Source: Hippopus hippopus (Eukaryota > Mollusca > Bivalvia > Cardiida > Cardiidae). Taken from it: a stretch of DNA of 64,000 nucleotides. Positions 12,399 to 22,920 of the stretch are shown here, piece after piece; within the stretch, counting starts at the first letter, position 1; each line of letters opens with the position of its first letter. The DNA is taken from NCBI GenBank assembly GCA_946811185.2, contig OX328102.1, positions 63,815,416-63,879,415 on the forward strand, given 5' to 3'. The notes below the pieces were generated by a model. That model ran no database searches and was not told the origin of the DNA. It saw only the letters and a program-made list of their open reading frames with translations. The translations under genes were made by a program, and so were the position numbers.

Positions 12399-12686
12399 CC
12401 ATATTTCTCCTAATAAAAGCACCCTCCCTAATAGTAGCTCCCTCCCCCACCCCAGAAAAACCCTTAAATCATGATAACCTAATGGACATTAGTTGATTAA
12501 AATGACAATATTTGAAGAATTTGATGAATATTTCTGCTAATTTGATTAATATTTCCTGTTAACAATTATTAAAAAACAAAGAAATACAAAATTGGACAGA
12601 CTATGCTTTGCAAATTAGGTACAAAATAAAGGCTCCCTATCTATGTTTTGCATAGCACCCAGGAGCTTTTATTAGGAGAAATACGG
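12399..12686. mobile_element. TA-flanked MITE with 25-bp TIRs
   Basis: CATATTTCTCCTAATAAAAG left and CTTTTATTAGGAGAAATACG right are inverted repeats, flanked by TA at 12397-12398 and 12687-12688. TA duplication fits a Tc1/mariner-type MITE. No coding capacity. Confidence 0.85.
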
Positions 12687-13591
12687 TAGTAAAAAAAAAT
12701 TCAATTTAAACATCTGCGCAAGTAACATAATTTACTTATAAAGTATTATTACTGAGAAGAAAATTTTGCATGACCTCAGGTGGTGGCATTATTTACTTCA
12801 GAACTTAAGCTTACATAAATATAATCACATGATACAAGTCAATTTACTTATGTAAGCATATTTACTTACAAAAGTAAATGATTGTTTGCATGTTAGTGCT
12901 GCCTTTAAAAAAAGAGGGTGGATCAACCATAGCTTTCCCATCACAGATTTTCAAACTGTGCCAGTCTGTTTGATTTCAGCAGAAATAATCCCGTAAATTG
13001 TTATAAATGGGTTTTTGGAGTAATTTGTCCTAGTATGCCTTAGAAAAATTACTGTTTTGATTAGTTACGGATTTATCTAGTCTTTTATGCATTCCTTTCA
13101 AAAATTCAATTTCGTAACAATCTTTCCTAAAAATAACCTTTAACCCTTGTTAACTTTTAGGAGTGTGCAGATTATGATCAGACGGCAGGAAATGTACAGT
13201 TTTTTTAAAGTCTGCACAGGCAGATCTGGGCCAAAATTTTTCATATTGGTTAATTTTCTGTAAGCCTATGTCCAATAACCGGTCTACCACTAGCATTATG
13301 GTTTGTGTTTGGTATAAAAGATTCAAAATCACATACGGTAACAAGGTAATTTAAAAACCCAACTCGATAATGTTTATGACTGTTATCTCATCGCAGTTTA
13401 TGGTTTTAAACCTGTATTTCCAAAAACAAACAATATTATAAACAGCTAATGAAAGACTTATCAAACTTGAGTTATACACAAGCTGCTCCAGTGCTGTACC
13501 TAGCCTCATTTGCATAAATTAAAGGGAGGTAATTATGGTAAGCATTACACCTGCTGGTTCTACTGTCTCGTTTTGTTCTGCTCATACACAG

Positions 13592-13636
13592 GAAGCAACA
13601 AAAGTGATTCTTGGCAACTATCAGACTTACAGTGAG
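13592..13636 (+). CDS. FLN: filamin hinge-1 microexon 1 (45 nt, phase 0/0)
   Basis: Reads EATKVILGNYQTYSE between acceptor acacag and donor gtgagg. It is 15 codons, phase 0 at both ends, so it can be included or skipped without changing frame. The Gln/Tyr-rich content resembles the low-complexity hinge 1 of vertebrate filamins. A (GA)n microsatellite starts at the donor. It joins in frame to the next microexon at 16643. A near copy lies at 14000. There is no transcript evidence. Confidence 0.6.
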
Positions 13637-13639
13637 GTG

Positions 13640-13652
13640 AGGGGGGGGGAGG

Positions 13653-13687
<35 letters not shown>
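13640..13687. repeat. G-run and (GA)n microsatellite
   Basis: Runs of G followed by about 19 GA units start 3 bp after the microexon-1 donor. Confidence 0.95.
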
Positions 13688-13691
<4 letters not shown>

Positions 13692-13718
13692 ATTAAAGAT
13701 GTCAGTCAGATAAGCGGT

Positions 13719-13928
13719 TTAACCCTTTACCACACAATCCCGACCCTGAAGAAGAAGCCTTCTGAAAACATTGTGGGAAAAGGAGAAAATGCTGGTAACC
13801 AGCATTTCCTCCTTTTCCCACAATGTTTTCTACCCTCCTGTAAACAGTGTTCAATGTTTGAGTAAGGTGGTCTGCAAATGCCTTCAATTTGGACAAGTTT
13901 AAAATGTTGTCGTTTGGTAAAGAGTTAA
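13719..13928. mobile_element. intact TTAA-A MITE between microexon copies
   Basis: TTAACCCTTTACCACACAAT start and TTTGGTAAAGAGTTAA end, TTAA at 13719-13722 and 13925-13928. Palindrome nearly perfect around GGTAACC. Good family reference copy. Confidence 0.93.
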
Positions 13929-13999
13929 AGGGAGGTAATTATGTTTACCATTAAACCTGCCTGTTCTACTCCGTCTCATTTTGTTTTGCTCATCTGCAG

Positions 14000-14044
14000 G
14001 AAGCAACAAAAGTGCTTCTTGGCAACTATCAGACTTTCGGTGAG
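14000..14044 (+). pseudogene. duplicated copy of hinge-1 microexon 1 with lost donor
   Basis: This is the tandem copy of 13592-13636 with acceptor ctgcag intact and the same reading EATKV-L-LGNYQT. At the position of the first copy's donor (gt) it has ag. The nearest donor, gtgaga at 14040, would make a 40-nt exon ending in phase 1. That throws the microexon at 16643 into an early stop but would be in phase with the exon at 22921. It may be dead, a poison exon, or an alternative exon that skips hinge 1. Confidence 0.55.
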
Positions 14045-14084
14045 AGAGCGAGTTTGTAAAGATGTCTATGAGATAACTGGTAGA

Positions 14085-14293
14085 ACTCTTTCACTACTGA
14101 ATAAATGAATTGCATTTTCTCAAAGGCTAAAAATACATTTCCTCTGCAAGATCAAGAGAGAGTTCAGTCATGATCTAGAATATAGCAGTGGACAGTGTAG
14201 ATCAGAGATCAGACTGCACGTTCTGTGTAGTCTGATCTTGATCTTCACTGTCCACAAAAGCTTCTGGTGTTGTCTATGGTATGGAAAGAGATA
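14085..14293. mobile_element. TTAA-B MITE, subtype 3, inverted
   Basis: ACTCTTTCACTACTG start and GTATGGAAAGAGATAA end; core GATCAGACTGCACG with TGTAGTCTGATC. Confidence 0.8.
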
Positions 14294-15430
14294 AGGGGAA
14301 GATTCTAGGGGAAGATTCTAGTGTGCCAACAAAATCAGATGAATGAGTAGAAAATGCCATTAAGTTAAACATTCTTGGAATTTTTGTAAACTGTTAAGTG
14401 AGTGTGCTTATTGTCCATCAAGACATCGATCAATTCCTGCACAGGCTGTTTGAAAACATACCAAAACTGTAGCAAGTGGTACAAAGGGAAACATTTCAAC
14501 AAAAGGAAAATAAACTTCTTTGATGATATAAAAGGAAAGAATAGGAGCAATAGCTCAAGTACAAGCAGTCAGCCTTATGTAACTAGCAATCGCTCCTTTT
14601 CTTACAATGTTTTTTTTTTCAAAATTTAATAGTAATACATGGTACTGATGGACTACATAAATGCGTTAATTATTTACAATAAACAACTTCGATAATTTTT
14701 GTTGAAACAAGCCTTCTGAAATAAACATGACCTGTTTTGAAAACTTTACGAATCAACAAAATTTAGATTAACACCATTTTCCCCTTGTCCCAACATGATT
14801 TCAAAAGGCCTCTTATCAGAGTAGTTTACGATACATCTTTACTTGTTTTCAGCCAGTTTCTAACCCACATCTTTATTTGTTTTCAGCCAGTTTCTAACCC
14901 ATTTCATCCTGATTTTATGAAACTTTAATCATTCTTGTATCTTCATGCTAAATGTTGCCCCTGATGGCTGCAAGGTTGTACAAATTACGATGGATAGAAA
15001 ATGCATTTCCAAGCTATTGCTGTTGTCGTTTCCAGTTTTAAATGAGGACAAATCCCTTGAGTTTCTTTACCCCTTACACCATGTTTTTCAATTATTTACC
15101 TATATTTACTGATCTGACCAATATCTGATTCATTATACACACTCTCTTCATCTCTGGCTGTGGAGATGCATCTTTAAAACCCAGGATTATTTGGTAAAGG
15201 GTTAAACTACAATTTTTAGGTACTTGTATCTGTAGTACCAGGTATTTTAGAACTCATTCACAGCCGATTTTTTATTTCATGGAAGTCAAAATGTTTAAAA
15301 AAAAACAAAGAGAACCTTTGATTTTCTTCATTTTCACAGTTAGGTACAGATCACATGGTCAAAATTATGCTGGAGTATACTGAATGTTTCTGTATTGCAT
15401 CTTGATGTAACTACTTGTACATCATCTATT

Positions 15431-15646
15431 TTAACTCTTTATCAGACAACAAAATTGTAGACTTGTCCAAATTGAAAGCATATGCAGATGACAAATTAAA
15501 ATGGCATTTGAGTTTGTCAAGATAGAAAACATTTTGGGAAAAAGGAAGAAATGCTTGTTACCAGCATGATCTCCTTTTTCAATGATGTTTTCCAAAGCCT
15601 TTCTTGTTACGGATGAAAAAAAATGGGATTGTGTGGTAAAGGGTTT
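15431..15646. mobile_element. TTAA-A MITE, long-short
   Basis: TTAACTCTTTATCAGACAAC start and TGTGTGGTAAAGGGTTTA end; palindrome diverged in its right arm. Older fragments of the family lie at 14745-14835 and near 15161-15205. Confidence 0.82.
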
Positions 15647-15756
15647 AGTGAATTATTTTTGCAAAGTTTCTAATGAATACTAACAAAGCTTTTAGATTTG
15701 TTTTTGATTTTCAAAATACTTTTTTCAGTTTTCCTTTCATCACATAACTTTTTAGG

Positions 15757-16072
15757 TTGGCTGTTTTTGGCTGTTTTCAAAGAAAACTGTTGAGGTATTG
15801 TCATAGCTCTGGCGTCTTTATCGTCAGCATCTTCATAGTCTGTGTCGTCATGCAAAAATTTTAACAGTTCATAATATATCTGTCATTAATGAAGATATTT
15901 ACTTCAAACTTGGACTATTTGTTAAGTATCAAAAGGGGAACCCATACAACAGAGGCAAGTAACCATCAGAATGTTTTTGACACAGTTATGCCCGTTTTCT
16001 GAACTAGAATTTTCACTGAAAATCAAGCAACTCCAGCCAAGCATTGGCACTCGCATGGGATACTCTTGTATG
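15757..16072 (+). repeat. family F dispersed repeat, long copy
   Basis: Begins TTGGCTGTTTTTGGCTG and GGTATTGTCATAGCTCTGGC, then the common F body, ending GGATACTCTTGTATG. A TTAA-A MITE follows at once. Confidence 0.8.
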
Positions 16073-16073
16073 A

Positions 16074-16490
16074 TTAACTCTTTACCACACAATCCCAATT
16101 TTTAATGTCCCTAGAAGCCTTTTGAAAACATAGTAGAAAAAGGAGATATTGCTTGAAACCAGCATTTTCTCCTTTCCCTACAATGTTTTCTAGCATTTAC
16201 AGGCATATTCTTTGACTTGAATCACTTTTATAATTATGATTCTGTTTGTTGTCTGCAAATGCTTTGTATAAAGACAAGTCCAAAATTTTGTCAAGTGACA
16301 AACAAAATCGAAAGCAAATGCAGACAACTAACTAAATGCATCTCAAAATATGCAATTTGTTTTAGGAAGGGTAGAAAACACTGCAGGAAAAGGAGAAAAT
16401 GCTGGTTACCAGCATTTACTCCTATTCCCACAGTGTCTTGAAAATTCTTCTTTCTCAGACTTGTTAAAAGTGGGCATTGTGTGGTGTTGA
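16074..16490. mobile_element. two abutting TTAA-A MITEs
   Basis: 16074-16298 starts TTAACTCTTTACCACACAAT (short-long). 16296-16490 is long-short with palindrome around GGTTACC; the shared TTAA has decayed. Confidence 0.8.
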
Positions 16491-16642
16491 ACTGTGTTTT
16501 TCAGCTCCCAGAAACAGTTCACATTGTAAAGATAGATTTGTTTTTAACACAGTCATATACTTGCTTTGTATTATAGTTTGCCTTTATAGACTTTGTGCAT
16601 GATGCATGTTCTGATATATACTTTTTTTTCTGCATGTTTTAG

Positions 16643-16687
16643 GCTGTCAATGAGGCCCAGTATCAGGAATACCTTGCCCAACACCCG
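16643..16687 (+). CDS. FLN: filamin hinge-1 microexon 2 (45 nt, phase 0/0)
   Basis: Reads AVNEAQYQEYLAQHP between a strong pyrimidine tract/acceptor (gttttag) and donor gtaggt. It is again exactly 15 codons and phase 0 on both sides, residues 16-30 of the visible product. The Gln/Tyr/Glu-rich composition, without Ig-repeat motifs, fits a flexible hinge. The matching size and phase with 13592 suggest a modular, perhaps alternatively spliced hinge. No transcript is available to test this. Confidence 0.7.
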
Positions 16688-16921
16688 GTAGGTAGTACAA
16701 TGTTAAAGCTTCAATGTACATTTTTGTATCAAATCTAAAGTGAACTCTACCTTGTCTTTGGCTACATCAAAAAAAGGCAAACAAATTAGCAAACAGTGGA
16801 GACTGAATTCAAGGCGTTTAACAGTTATATAACTAGCATTTTCTCCTTTTCCTTTCATCAACAATCTTTCTCTTTCCTCCAGTGTTTCATAGCCCTGTTG
16901 TCGTCTATGTCGACATCATGC

Positions 16922-17215
16922 CAAGCCCCAATAGCTCAGTCGTTTGCGTAAAGGACTCAAGAATAGGGGGTCCTTGGTTCGATCCCCGGCTCGGCCAATT
17001 TCTTTCAAAGGATTGATGATAGTCATTGCGACAGGATTTATTCCTCCGTCACCACTGACTGTTGTTTTGACGATGGTTTTGTGGGAAAGCAGCCAGTGGC
17101 TTGGAAAGAATATTGTGCGGAGTACTGGTAAAAGAAACTCCAGGAAAAGCATGGATAGGTGCACTGGCTGCGGTGATATAACTGAAATAATGTTGAAAAT
17201 GGCATCAAACAATAT
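16922..17215 (+). mobile_element. tRNA-derived SINE, family S1b, inserted in family F
   Basis: Head 16924-16998 with AATAGCTCAGTCGTTTGCG and GGTTCGATCCCC (Pol III boxes A and B). Body and tail match 6250 and 24855. Family-F sequence flanks both sides. Confidence 0.88.
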
Positions 17216-17394
17216 AGATTCAGTTAATCGGCATTGTCATGCATAATGTTTGACAATGCATAATATTTCTGTCATTACTGAAGATATTTACTCCAAACTT
17301 GGTCAGGTTGTAAAAATAAAAAAAGGGAACCCATGCAACAAGGGCAAGTAACCATCAAAACATGTTTGATACAGGATTGCCCCTTTTTATACGC

Positions 17395-19215
17395 CAGTCG
17401 AAGACGGGACGTATTATAGGATCACCCGTGGCGGGCGGACGGGTGGGTGGGTCCCCATTCTTTGTCCGGAGCATATCTCCAAAACTATGCTAGCTACGGT
17501 TATGAAATTTCATGGGTGGATAGATCTCATCAAGGCGGAATGCAGTGCACAGGAATCATAACTCTCGCTTGCTTAATTTTTGAGTTATTGCCCTTTGTTG
17601 TTTTTCATACTTGAATTTTGTCCGGAGCATATCTCCAAGACTATACTAGCTAAGGTTATGAAACTTCATGGGTGGATAGATCTCATCAAGGGGGAGTGCA
17701 GTGCACAGGAATCATAACTCTTGCTTCCTTAATTTTTGAGTTATTGCCCTTTGTTGTTTTTCATACTTGAATATTGTCCGGAGCATATCTCCAAGACTAT
17801 ACTTGCTAAGGTTATGAAACTTCATGGGTGGATAGATCTCATCAAGGGGGAGTGCAGTGCACAGGAATCATAACTCTTGCTTCCTTAATTTTTGAGTTAT
17901 TGCCCTTTGTTGTTTTTCATACTTGAATTTTATCCAGAGCCTATCTCCAAGACTATACTAGCTAAGGTTATGAAACTTCATGGGTGGATAGATCTTATCA
18001 AGGGGGAGTGCAGTGCACAGGAATCATAACTCTTGCTTCTTTAATTTTTGAGTTATTGCCCTTTGTTTATATTCATACTTGAATTTTGTCCAAAGCATAT
18101 CTCCAAAACTATGCTAGCTACGGGTATGAAACTTCATGGGTGGATAGATCTCATTAAGGGGGAGTGCAGTGCGAAAGAACCATAACTCTACCTCGTGCTG
18201 TCTTTGAGTTATTTCCCTTTGATCGTCATTTTTACATCATTTTCTGCTTGTCCAGAGCATAACTTTGTCATCTCCAGTCCGATTGACTTGAAACTTGGCA
18301 TGTGTGTTTGTTGCAATAATACGGAGTGCAGTGCAAAAGAACCATAACTCTACCTCATGCTGTCTTTGAGTTGTTTCCCTTTGATCGTCATTTTTACAGC
18401 ATTTTCTGCTTGTCAGCAGCATAACTTTGTCATCTCCAGTCCGATTGACTTGAAACTTGGTATGCATGTGTGTTTGTTGCAATAATACGGAGTGCAGTGC
18501 GAAAGAACCATAACTCTACCTCGTGCTGTCTTTGAGTTATTTCCCTTTGATCGTCATTTTTACAGCATTTTCTGCTTGTCCGGAGCTTTACTTTGTCATC
18601 TCCAGTCCGATTGACTTGAAACTTGGCATGTGTGTTTGTTGCAATAATACGGAGTGCAGTGCAAAAGAACCATAACTCTACCTCGTGCTGTCTTTGAGTT
18701 GTTTCCCTTTGATCGTCATTTTTACAGCATTTTCTGCTTGTCCGCAGCATAACTTTGTCATCTCCAGTCCGATTGACTTGAAACTTGGCATGTGTGTTAG
18801 TTGCAATAATACGGATTGCAGTGCAAAAGAACCATAAACTCTACCTCGTGCTGTCTTTGAGTTATTTCCCTTTGATCGTCATTTTTACAGCATTTTCTGC
18901 TTGTCTGGAGCATAATTTTGTCATCTCCAGTCCGATTGACTTGAAACTTGGTATGCATGTTTGTTGCAATATTATGGAGTACAGTGCGCAAGAACAATAA
19001 CTCTACCTAGTGCGGATTTCGAGTAATTCCACTTTGATCTTCATTTTTACAGTATTTCTTGCTTGTCTGGAACGGAACTTTGTCACCTCAAGTCAAATTG
19101 ACTTGAGACTTGGTAAACATGTTTGTTGCATTACCTGCGCTTTACGATTATTATACCCCCTTGACAACTGGCTGTGGGACGGGCGTATCTTGCGACAATT
19201 TGCCGCTCTTGTTTG
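17395..19215. repeat. tandem array: 156-bp units then about 162-bp units
   Basis: TGTCCGGAGCATATCTCC-type starts at 17463, 17619, 17775, 17931 and 18087 (156-bp steps). These are followed by related units at 18249, 18411, 18577, 18739, 18902 and 19064 (162-166-bp steps). Outer flanks ACGCCAGTCGAAGACGGGAC and CTGTGGGACGGGCGTATC. The array splits a family-F repeat. Confidence 0.92.
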
Positions 19216-19789
19216 ACTTACAATTTGTTTTTCAAAAATTTTTACATTTTATACTACATGTATCTCTGTCATTGCTGAAAATATTACCCAAACCAAAGCT
19301 AGTTGTTAACAACCAAAAGGGGAACCCATAAAACAAGGGTTGCTAGTCATCAATATATTTGTGAGAGAGTTATGTCCCTTTTCTGACTTAGAACTTTCAC
19401 TGAAAATCAATCTGTTTCTAAAAGCAATGGCAGCCTAGCGTTGGCACTGCATGAGGTGCACTTGTTCTGCAGTTGATTCAATATGGATTGATCTTAATTG
19501 TAAGGTTGGGAAAAGAGTTGTTTCTGAAAGTTGTCAATATGATTAACTGTAATACTACCATCACACAATTGTTATATAGCTGTTGTGATGAAGACACTAT
19601 TGTATTTTGTCCTTTGTTAAAAGTTAATGAACCTGGAGCCTAGCATTCTTTGAGCTCTCTTAATTAGATCTTTAATAAGATCTGGAAAAATGGAGCCAAG
19701 ACCTTTATTCCATTCGTAACTATTTTTTCTAGCAACTAGAGGACAATTTTCGAAGCATTTAGAGGCATACAAGTTAGATGTGTCTCAAC

Positions 19790-20193
19790 TGATGGACTTT
19801 TCCCAAAATGTTTTCAAAAGGCTTCTTCTCCAGGGTCGTTAAAACTAGGGATTGTTTGGTAAAGAGTTAAATGTTTTAAAGATGAACAAGTTTATAGCTT
19901 TGTAGTCGGGTGAGGACTTGAGTCTAACCTTCAGAATGTGTGCTAAGAACTCTTTGTAGAAAAAAGTAGGCCCTCAAGCTAGCTGGAGAAATTACAAAAC
20001 ATGATTAACTCTTAGCTAAACAATCTCTTTTTTTATTTACCCTGAGGAAGAAGGCACTTGAAACATTGACGAAAAATAGAAATATTTTCTATCTTTTAAA
20101 AGATAAATCCTATCATTTTAGTCACATTTAATTTTTCGACTGCAAAATGGTTTCAATATGGACTAGTCCAAAAATTTGATGTCGGTATAAAAG
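19790..20193. mobile_element. TTAA-A right half, then a decayed full copy
   Basis: 19790-19870 is a right half ending TTTGGTAAAGAGTTAA. 20005-20193 starts TTAACTCTTAGCTAAAC and has lost most of its palindrome. Confidence 0.7.
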
Positions 20194-20594
20194 AGTCTTT
20201 TTTCTGATTGTTTTGTAGTGTAGTAAAAAGAAATCAGAGATTAAAAAGATGATTTAGACATTCCACTATCATATGAATTTTGAAAGTGAATCATTTATTG
20301 AGTAATTGAAGGCAAGCAAATTCTGAGTTTGAGAAATATCATAAAAGTTTCGGTCAAATATTGAAAAAAAAAAATAGGTAAGCATGTCTTTTACCTTAGC
20401 TAATGCACATGGCAGTAAAAGGCTTGAAAAACAATGTGGGAAAGGGAGCAGTTGTTGATAGAAGCATTTATATGTTTGGTCTAAATGAAATAATCATTAA
20501 AAGCACTTCCACTTAAAACTCGCATTGTACAGCTATGAGTTAACTTTGTAGATGAAATACAAAGATCTTTCCCTTTCATCTTTGCTAATTAACT

Positions 20595-20824
20595 TTGTAG
20601 CCTTTACCCCACAAGACCTTGTTTTAATGACCCTGAGTTAGAGGCCTTTTGAAAACATTGTGGGAAAAGTAGAAAATGCTGGTTACCAGCATTTTCTACT
20701 TTTCCCACAATGTTTTCTACCCTGTAAGGGAGCTTCAGTTTATTTGCACCACTTTCAGATTTGTCATTTTTAGAATGCTTTCAATTTGGACAGGTCTAAA
20801 ATTTGTTGTTGGGCTAAGGGTTAA
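20595..20824. mobile_element. TTAA-A MITE with arm-matched AAGTAG/CTACTT
   Basis: Short-long copy ending TTAA 20821-20824. The roughly 66-bp palindrome (20654-20720) is perfect. Both arms differ from the family at the same position: AAAAGTAGAAAATG left and CATTTTCTACTTTT right. Confidence 0.93.
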
Positions 20825-21497
20825 CCCTTCATCATTCAAATATGGCCTTGATAGACCCTGGCAAAAGTGTTTGTATGTACCGGTTGGCTTAGTTTTGTAG
20901 TATAAACACCATTTTTCTGCATAATTGTTCTTGGCTTTGCACTTATTGATGTTTATTTTTCCTATAATTTTTTTCGTCAGAGACAAGAACATTAGTTTGT
21001 GATTATAGTTTCAGTCCGGTGAGGGTTGATGGCTCTGCTTTTCAATTTTAATCTCTGCTGAAAGCATATTGTAATTAATGTTATAAAAAGGACATTTGAT
21101 TGTATTTGAAATTGTGTAAAGCTCCGTCATTATATTGCCAGATACTTTAACATCATCTTTTCAGTGAATGTAAGCATCCCATTCTAAGAATTTAAGTGAT
21201 ACCATTGATATTCTACTTTTACAATCAATGCTCTGCACTGTGAGCTGTGGAAAAAGTTGGGGATAGAAAAAAGCAATCAGCTTCCTGTCACAAGTATTTA
21301 CTCCTTTTCAACCGGTGTTTCCATATTATTGAAAAAAAGGAAAGTTTTTCCTTCCAGCATTTCACTTTTCTGACATAAAAAGGTGTATAAAGTTGTATGT
21401 AAAATTGTATGTTAGAATTACACATCTTTCAAGAATATGTCAAAATTTCACACCTACATGCATACATGTGTACCTATCCATCCAGACACACAGACAG

Positions 21498-21717
21498 ATA
21501 CCACACAGTCCCGAGTTATAAGGACCATGAAAGAAAAGGTTTTAGAAAGCATTGTGGGAAAAGTAGAAAATACTGGTAATCAGCATTTTCTCCCTTTCCC
21601 CACAAAGTTTTCTACCGTTCCAGTGATCTTAAGTTCATTTGTATTAGTTTTGAGTTTTTTGTCTGCAGATCCTGTTAATTTGGAAGAGTCTAATGTTTTT
21701 TCATTTGGAAAAGATTT
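21498..21717. mobile_element. TTAA-A MITE, short-long
   Basis: TACCACACAGTCCCGAG start; palindrome with AGTAGAAAATACTGG on the left only; terminal TTTGGAAAAG. Confidence 0.75.
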
Positions 21718-21835
21718 CTACAACAGAAGATTGTCTGTTTCATTTACATAGCACTCAGAGGTATAGGAATCAGAGGTATAGGAATCATTCTGGTAGCTGC
21801 CTCTAACGGTTGCTGTTGTTTTTCTACCTTCACAG

Positions 21836-21959
21836 GTTGGTGAAGATCTGATCCAGGCTGACACAGTAGACAGTACCCAGGCTGCCGCACCAGGAGCCGG
21901 ACTATACTATCCACAAGAGTTCAATATCTGTGCTGGTCCTATTTTCAACTTTGTCACTG
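21836..21959 (+). CDS. FLN: filamin exon: end of hinge 1 and start of repeat 16
   Basis: Starts VGEDLIQADTVDST, an acidic then Ala/Gly-rich linker, and passes into YYPQEFNICAGPIFNFVTG, which matches the partial first strands of vertebrate repeat 16. Residues 31-71 plus one base of codon 72. Acceptor cacag, donor gtaagt. Enters in phase 0 and leaves in phase 1, so it is the frame adaptor between the microexons and the Ig-repeat exons and cannot be skipped alone. Confidence 0.9.
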
Positions 21960-21982
21960 GTAAGTCATATAAATTCTTACTC

Positions 21983-22350
21983 TTAACCCTTTGCCACACA
22001 ATCCCAGCTTATAAAGACCTTGAGGAAGAAGCCTTTTGAAAACAATTGGGGAAAAGGAGAAAATGCTGGTAACCAGCATTTTCTCCTTTTCACACACTGT
22101 TTTCTACCCTATCAAAAGTTAATTTCATCGTTTGAGTCGCCTATAAATTGTCGTCTGCAAATGCTTTCAATTTGGACAAGTCTACATTTTTCTCATGTGG
22201 TTACGAGTTAACTACACAGTCCCAAGTTTTAACAACCCTGACTGAATAGATTTTTGAAAACATTGTCGGAAAAAAAGAAAATACTGGTAACCAGCATTTG
22301 AATACTTTCAATTTGGAACCAGTATAAAATATTGTAGTGGTGTAAAGGGA
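21983..22350. mobile_element. two TTAA-A MITEs sharing TTAA 22208-22211
   Basis: 21983-22211 is intact short-long, starting 23 bp after an exon end. 22208-22350 is internally deleted, jumping from the palindrome centre CCAGCATTTG to the long-arm tail. Confidence 0.85.
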
Positions 22351-22357
22351 TATTGTG

Positions 22358-22640
22358 CCGAACTATAGTAGTGGAGTGGGTAGTGTACAGGACTTATGAG
22401 CAGAGGGTTACTGGTTCAAATCTCCAGCTTGGCTAATTTCTTTCTGAGGATTGATGATAGTCATTAGTACAGGATTCATTTCTCTTTCATCCCTGATCAT
22501 TGTTTCGACAATGGTTATGTGGGAAAGCAGCCAGTGGATTGGGAAGAATAATGTTTGAAGTACTGGTAACAGAAACTGAAGAAGAAAAAATATAGGTGCA
22601 TTTGCCACTGTGATATAATTGAAATAATGCTGAAAACGGC
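22358..22640 (+). mobile_element. tRNA-derived SINE, family S1b
   Basis: Diverged head TAGTAGTGGAGTGGGTAGTG, box B GGTTCAAATCTCC, body GGATTGATGATAGTCATTAG. Confidence 0.82.
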
Positions 22641-22812
22641 TTAAACTCTTTCCATACCATAGACAATAACCGAAGCTTTTATGGAAAGTGTAGATCAAGA
22701 TCAGACTGCACAAAACATGCAGTCTGATCTCTGGTCTACACTGTCCACTGCTTTATTCTAGATTATGAATGAGTCGTCTCTTGATCTTGTAACGGAACTG
22801 TATTGGTAGCCA
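22641..22812. mobile_element. TTAA-B MITE, subtype 3
   Basis: TTAAACTCTTTCCATACC start and core GATCAGACTGCAC with TGCAGTCTGATC; it runs close to the repeat-16 exon. The right end is uncertain. Confidence 0.75.
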
Positions 22813-22920
22813 CTGAGAAAATGCTGGTTATTTATCCAGTTGTGAGAGAGTTTAAAACACCATACAATCAATCAACTTTGTACAATATCGTCAGAAAGAA
22901 GTTTTTGTTTTTATTTTCAG

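Larger units (their letters stand above)
1..13591. other. no exon seen; repeat-filled 5' flank or intron
   Basis: I found no Ig-filamin motif (GPSK, DGTC, GSPF) or other coding-like exon in this stretch on either strand. It holds about 24 TTAA-A elements, a few TTAA-B and SINE copies, one mollusc repeat and one TA-flanked MITE, with plain AT-rich sequence between (for example 2420-3120, 7550-7970, 12690-13150). It is either the intron before hinge 1 or sequence upstream of an internal start. Confidence 0.6.
13520..14082. repeat. tandem duplication carrying the hinge-1 microexon
   Basis: 13520-13711 and 13925-14082 align from TTAAAGGGAGGTAATTATG through the microexon to AAAGATGTC and AGATAA. 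A TTAA-A element (13719-13928) sits exactly between them, using the native TTAA at the start of copy 2. Copy 1 has gained a GA microsatellite after the exon. Confidence 0.85.

Noticed and set aside
12940..12990. Possible exon after the tttcag at about 12980
   Set aside because: A stop codon follows after a few codons in the best frame and there is no filamin-like sequence.
16924..16998. tRNA gene
   Set aside because: Boxes A and B are present, but the sequence continues into a SINE body shared with several other copies, and the cloverleaf is imperfect.
18237..18997. Open minus-strand readings with a repeating peptide (FQVNRTGDDKVML)
   Set aside because: They are translations of the 162-bp tandem array; the frame stays open only because 162 is divisible by 3.
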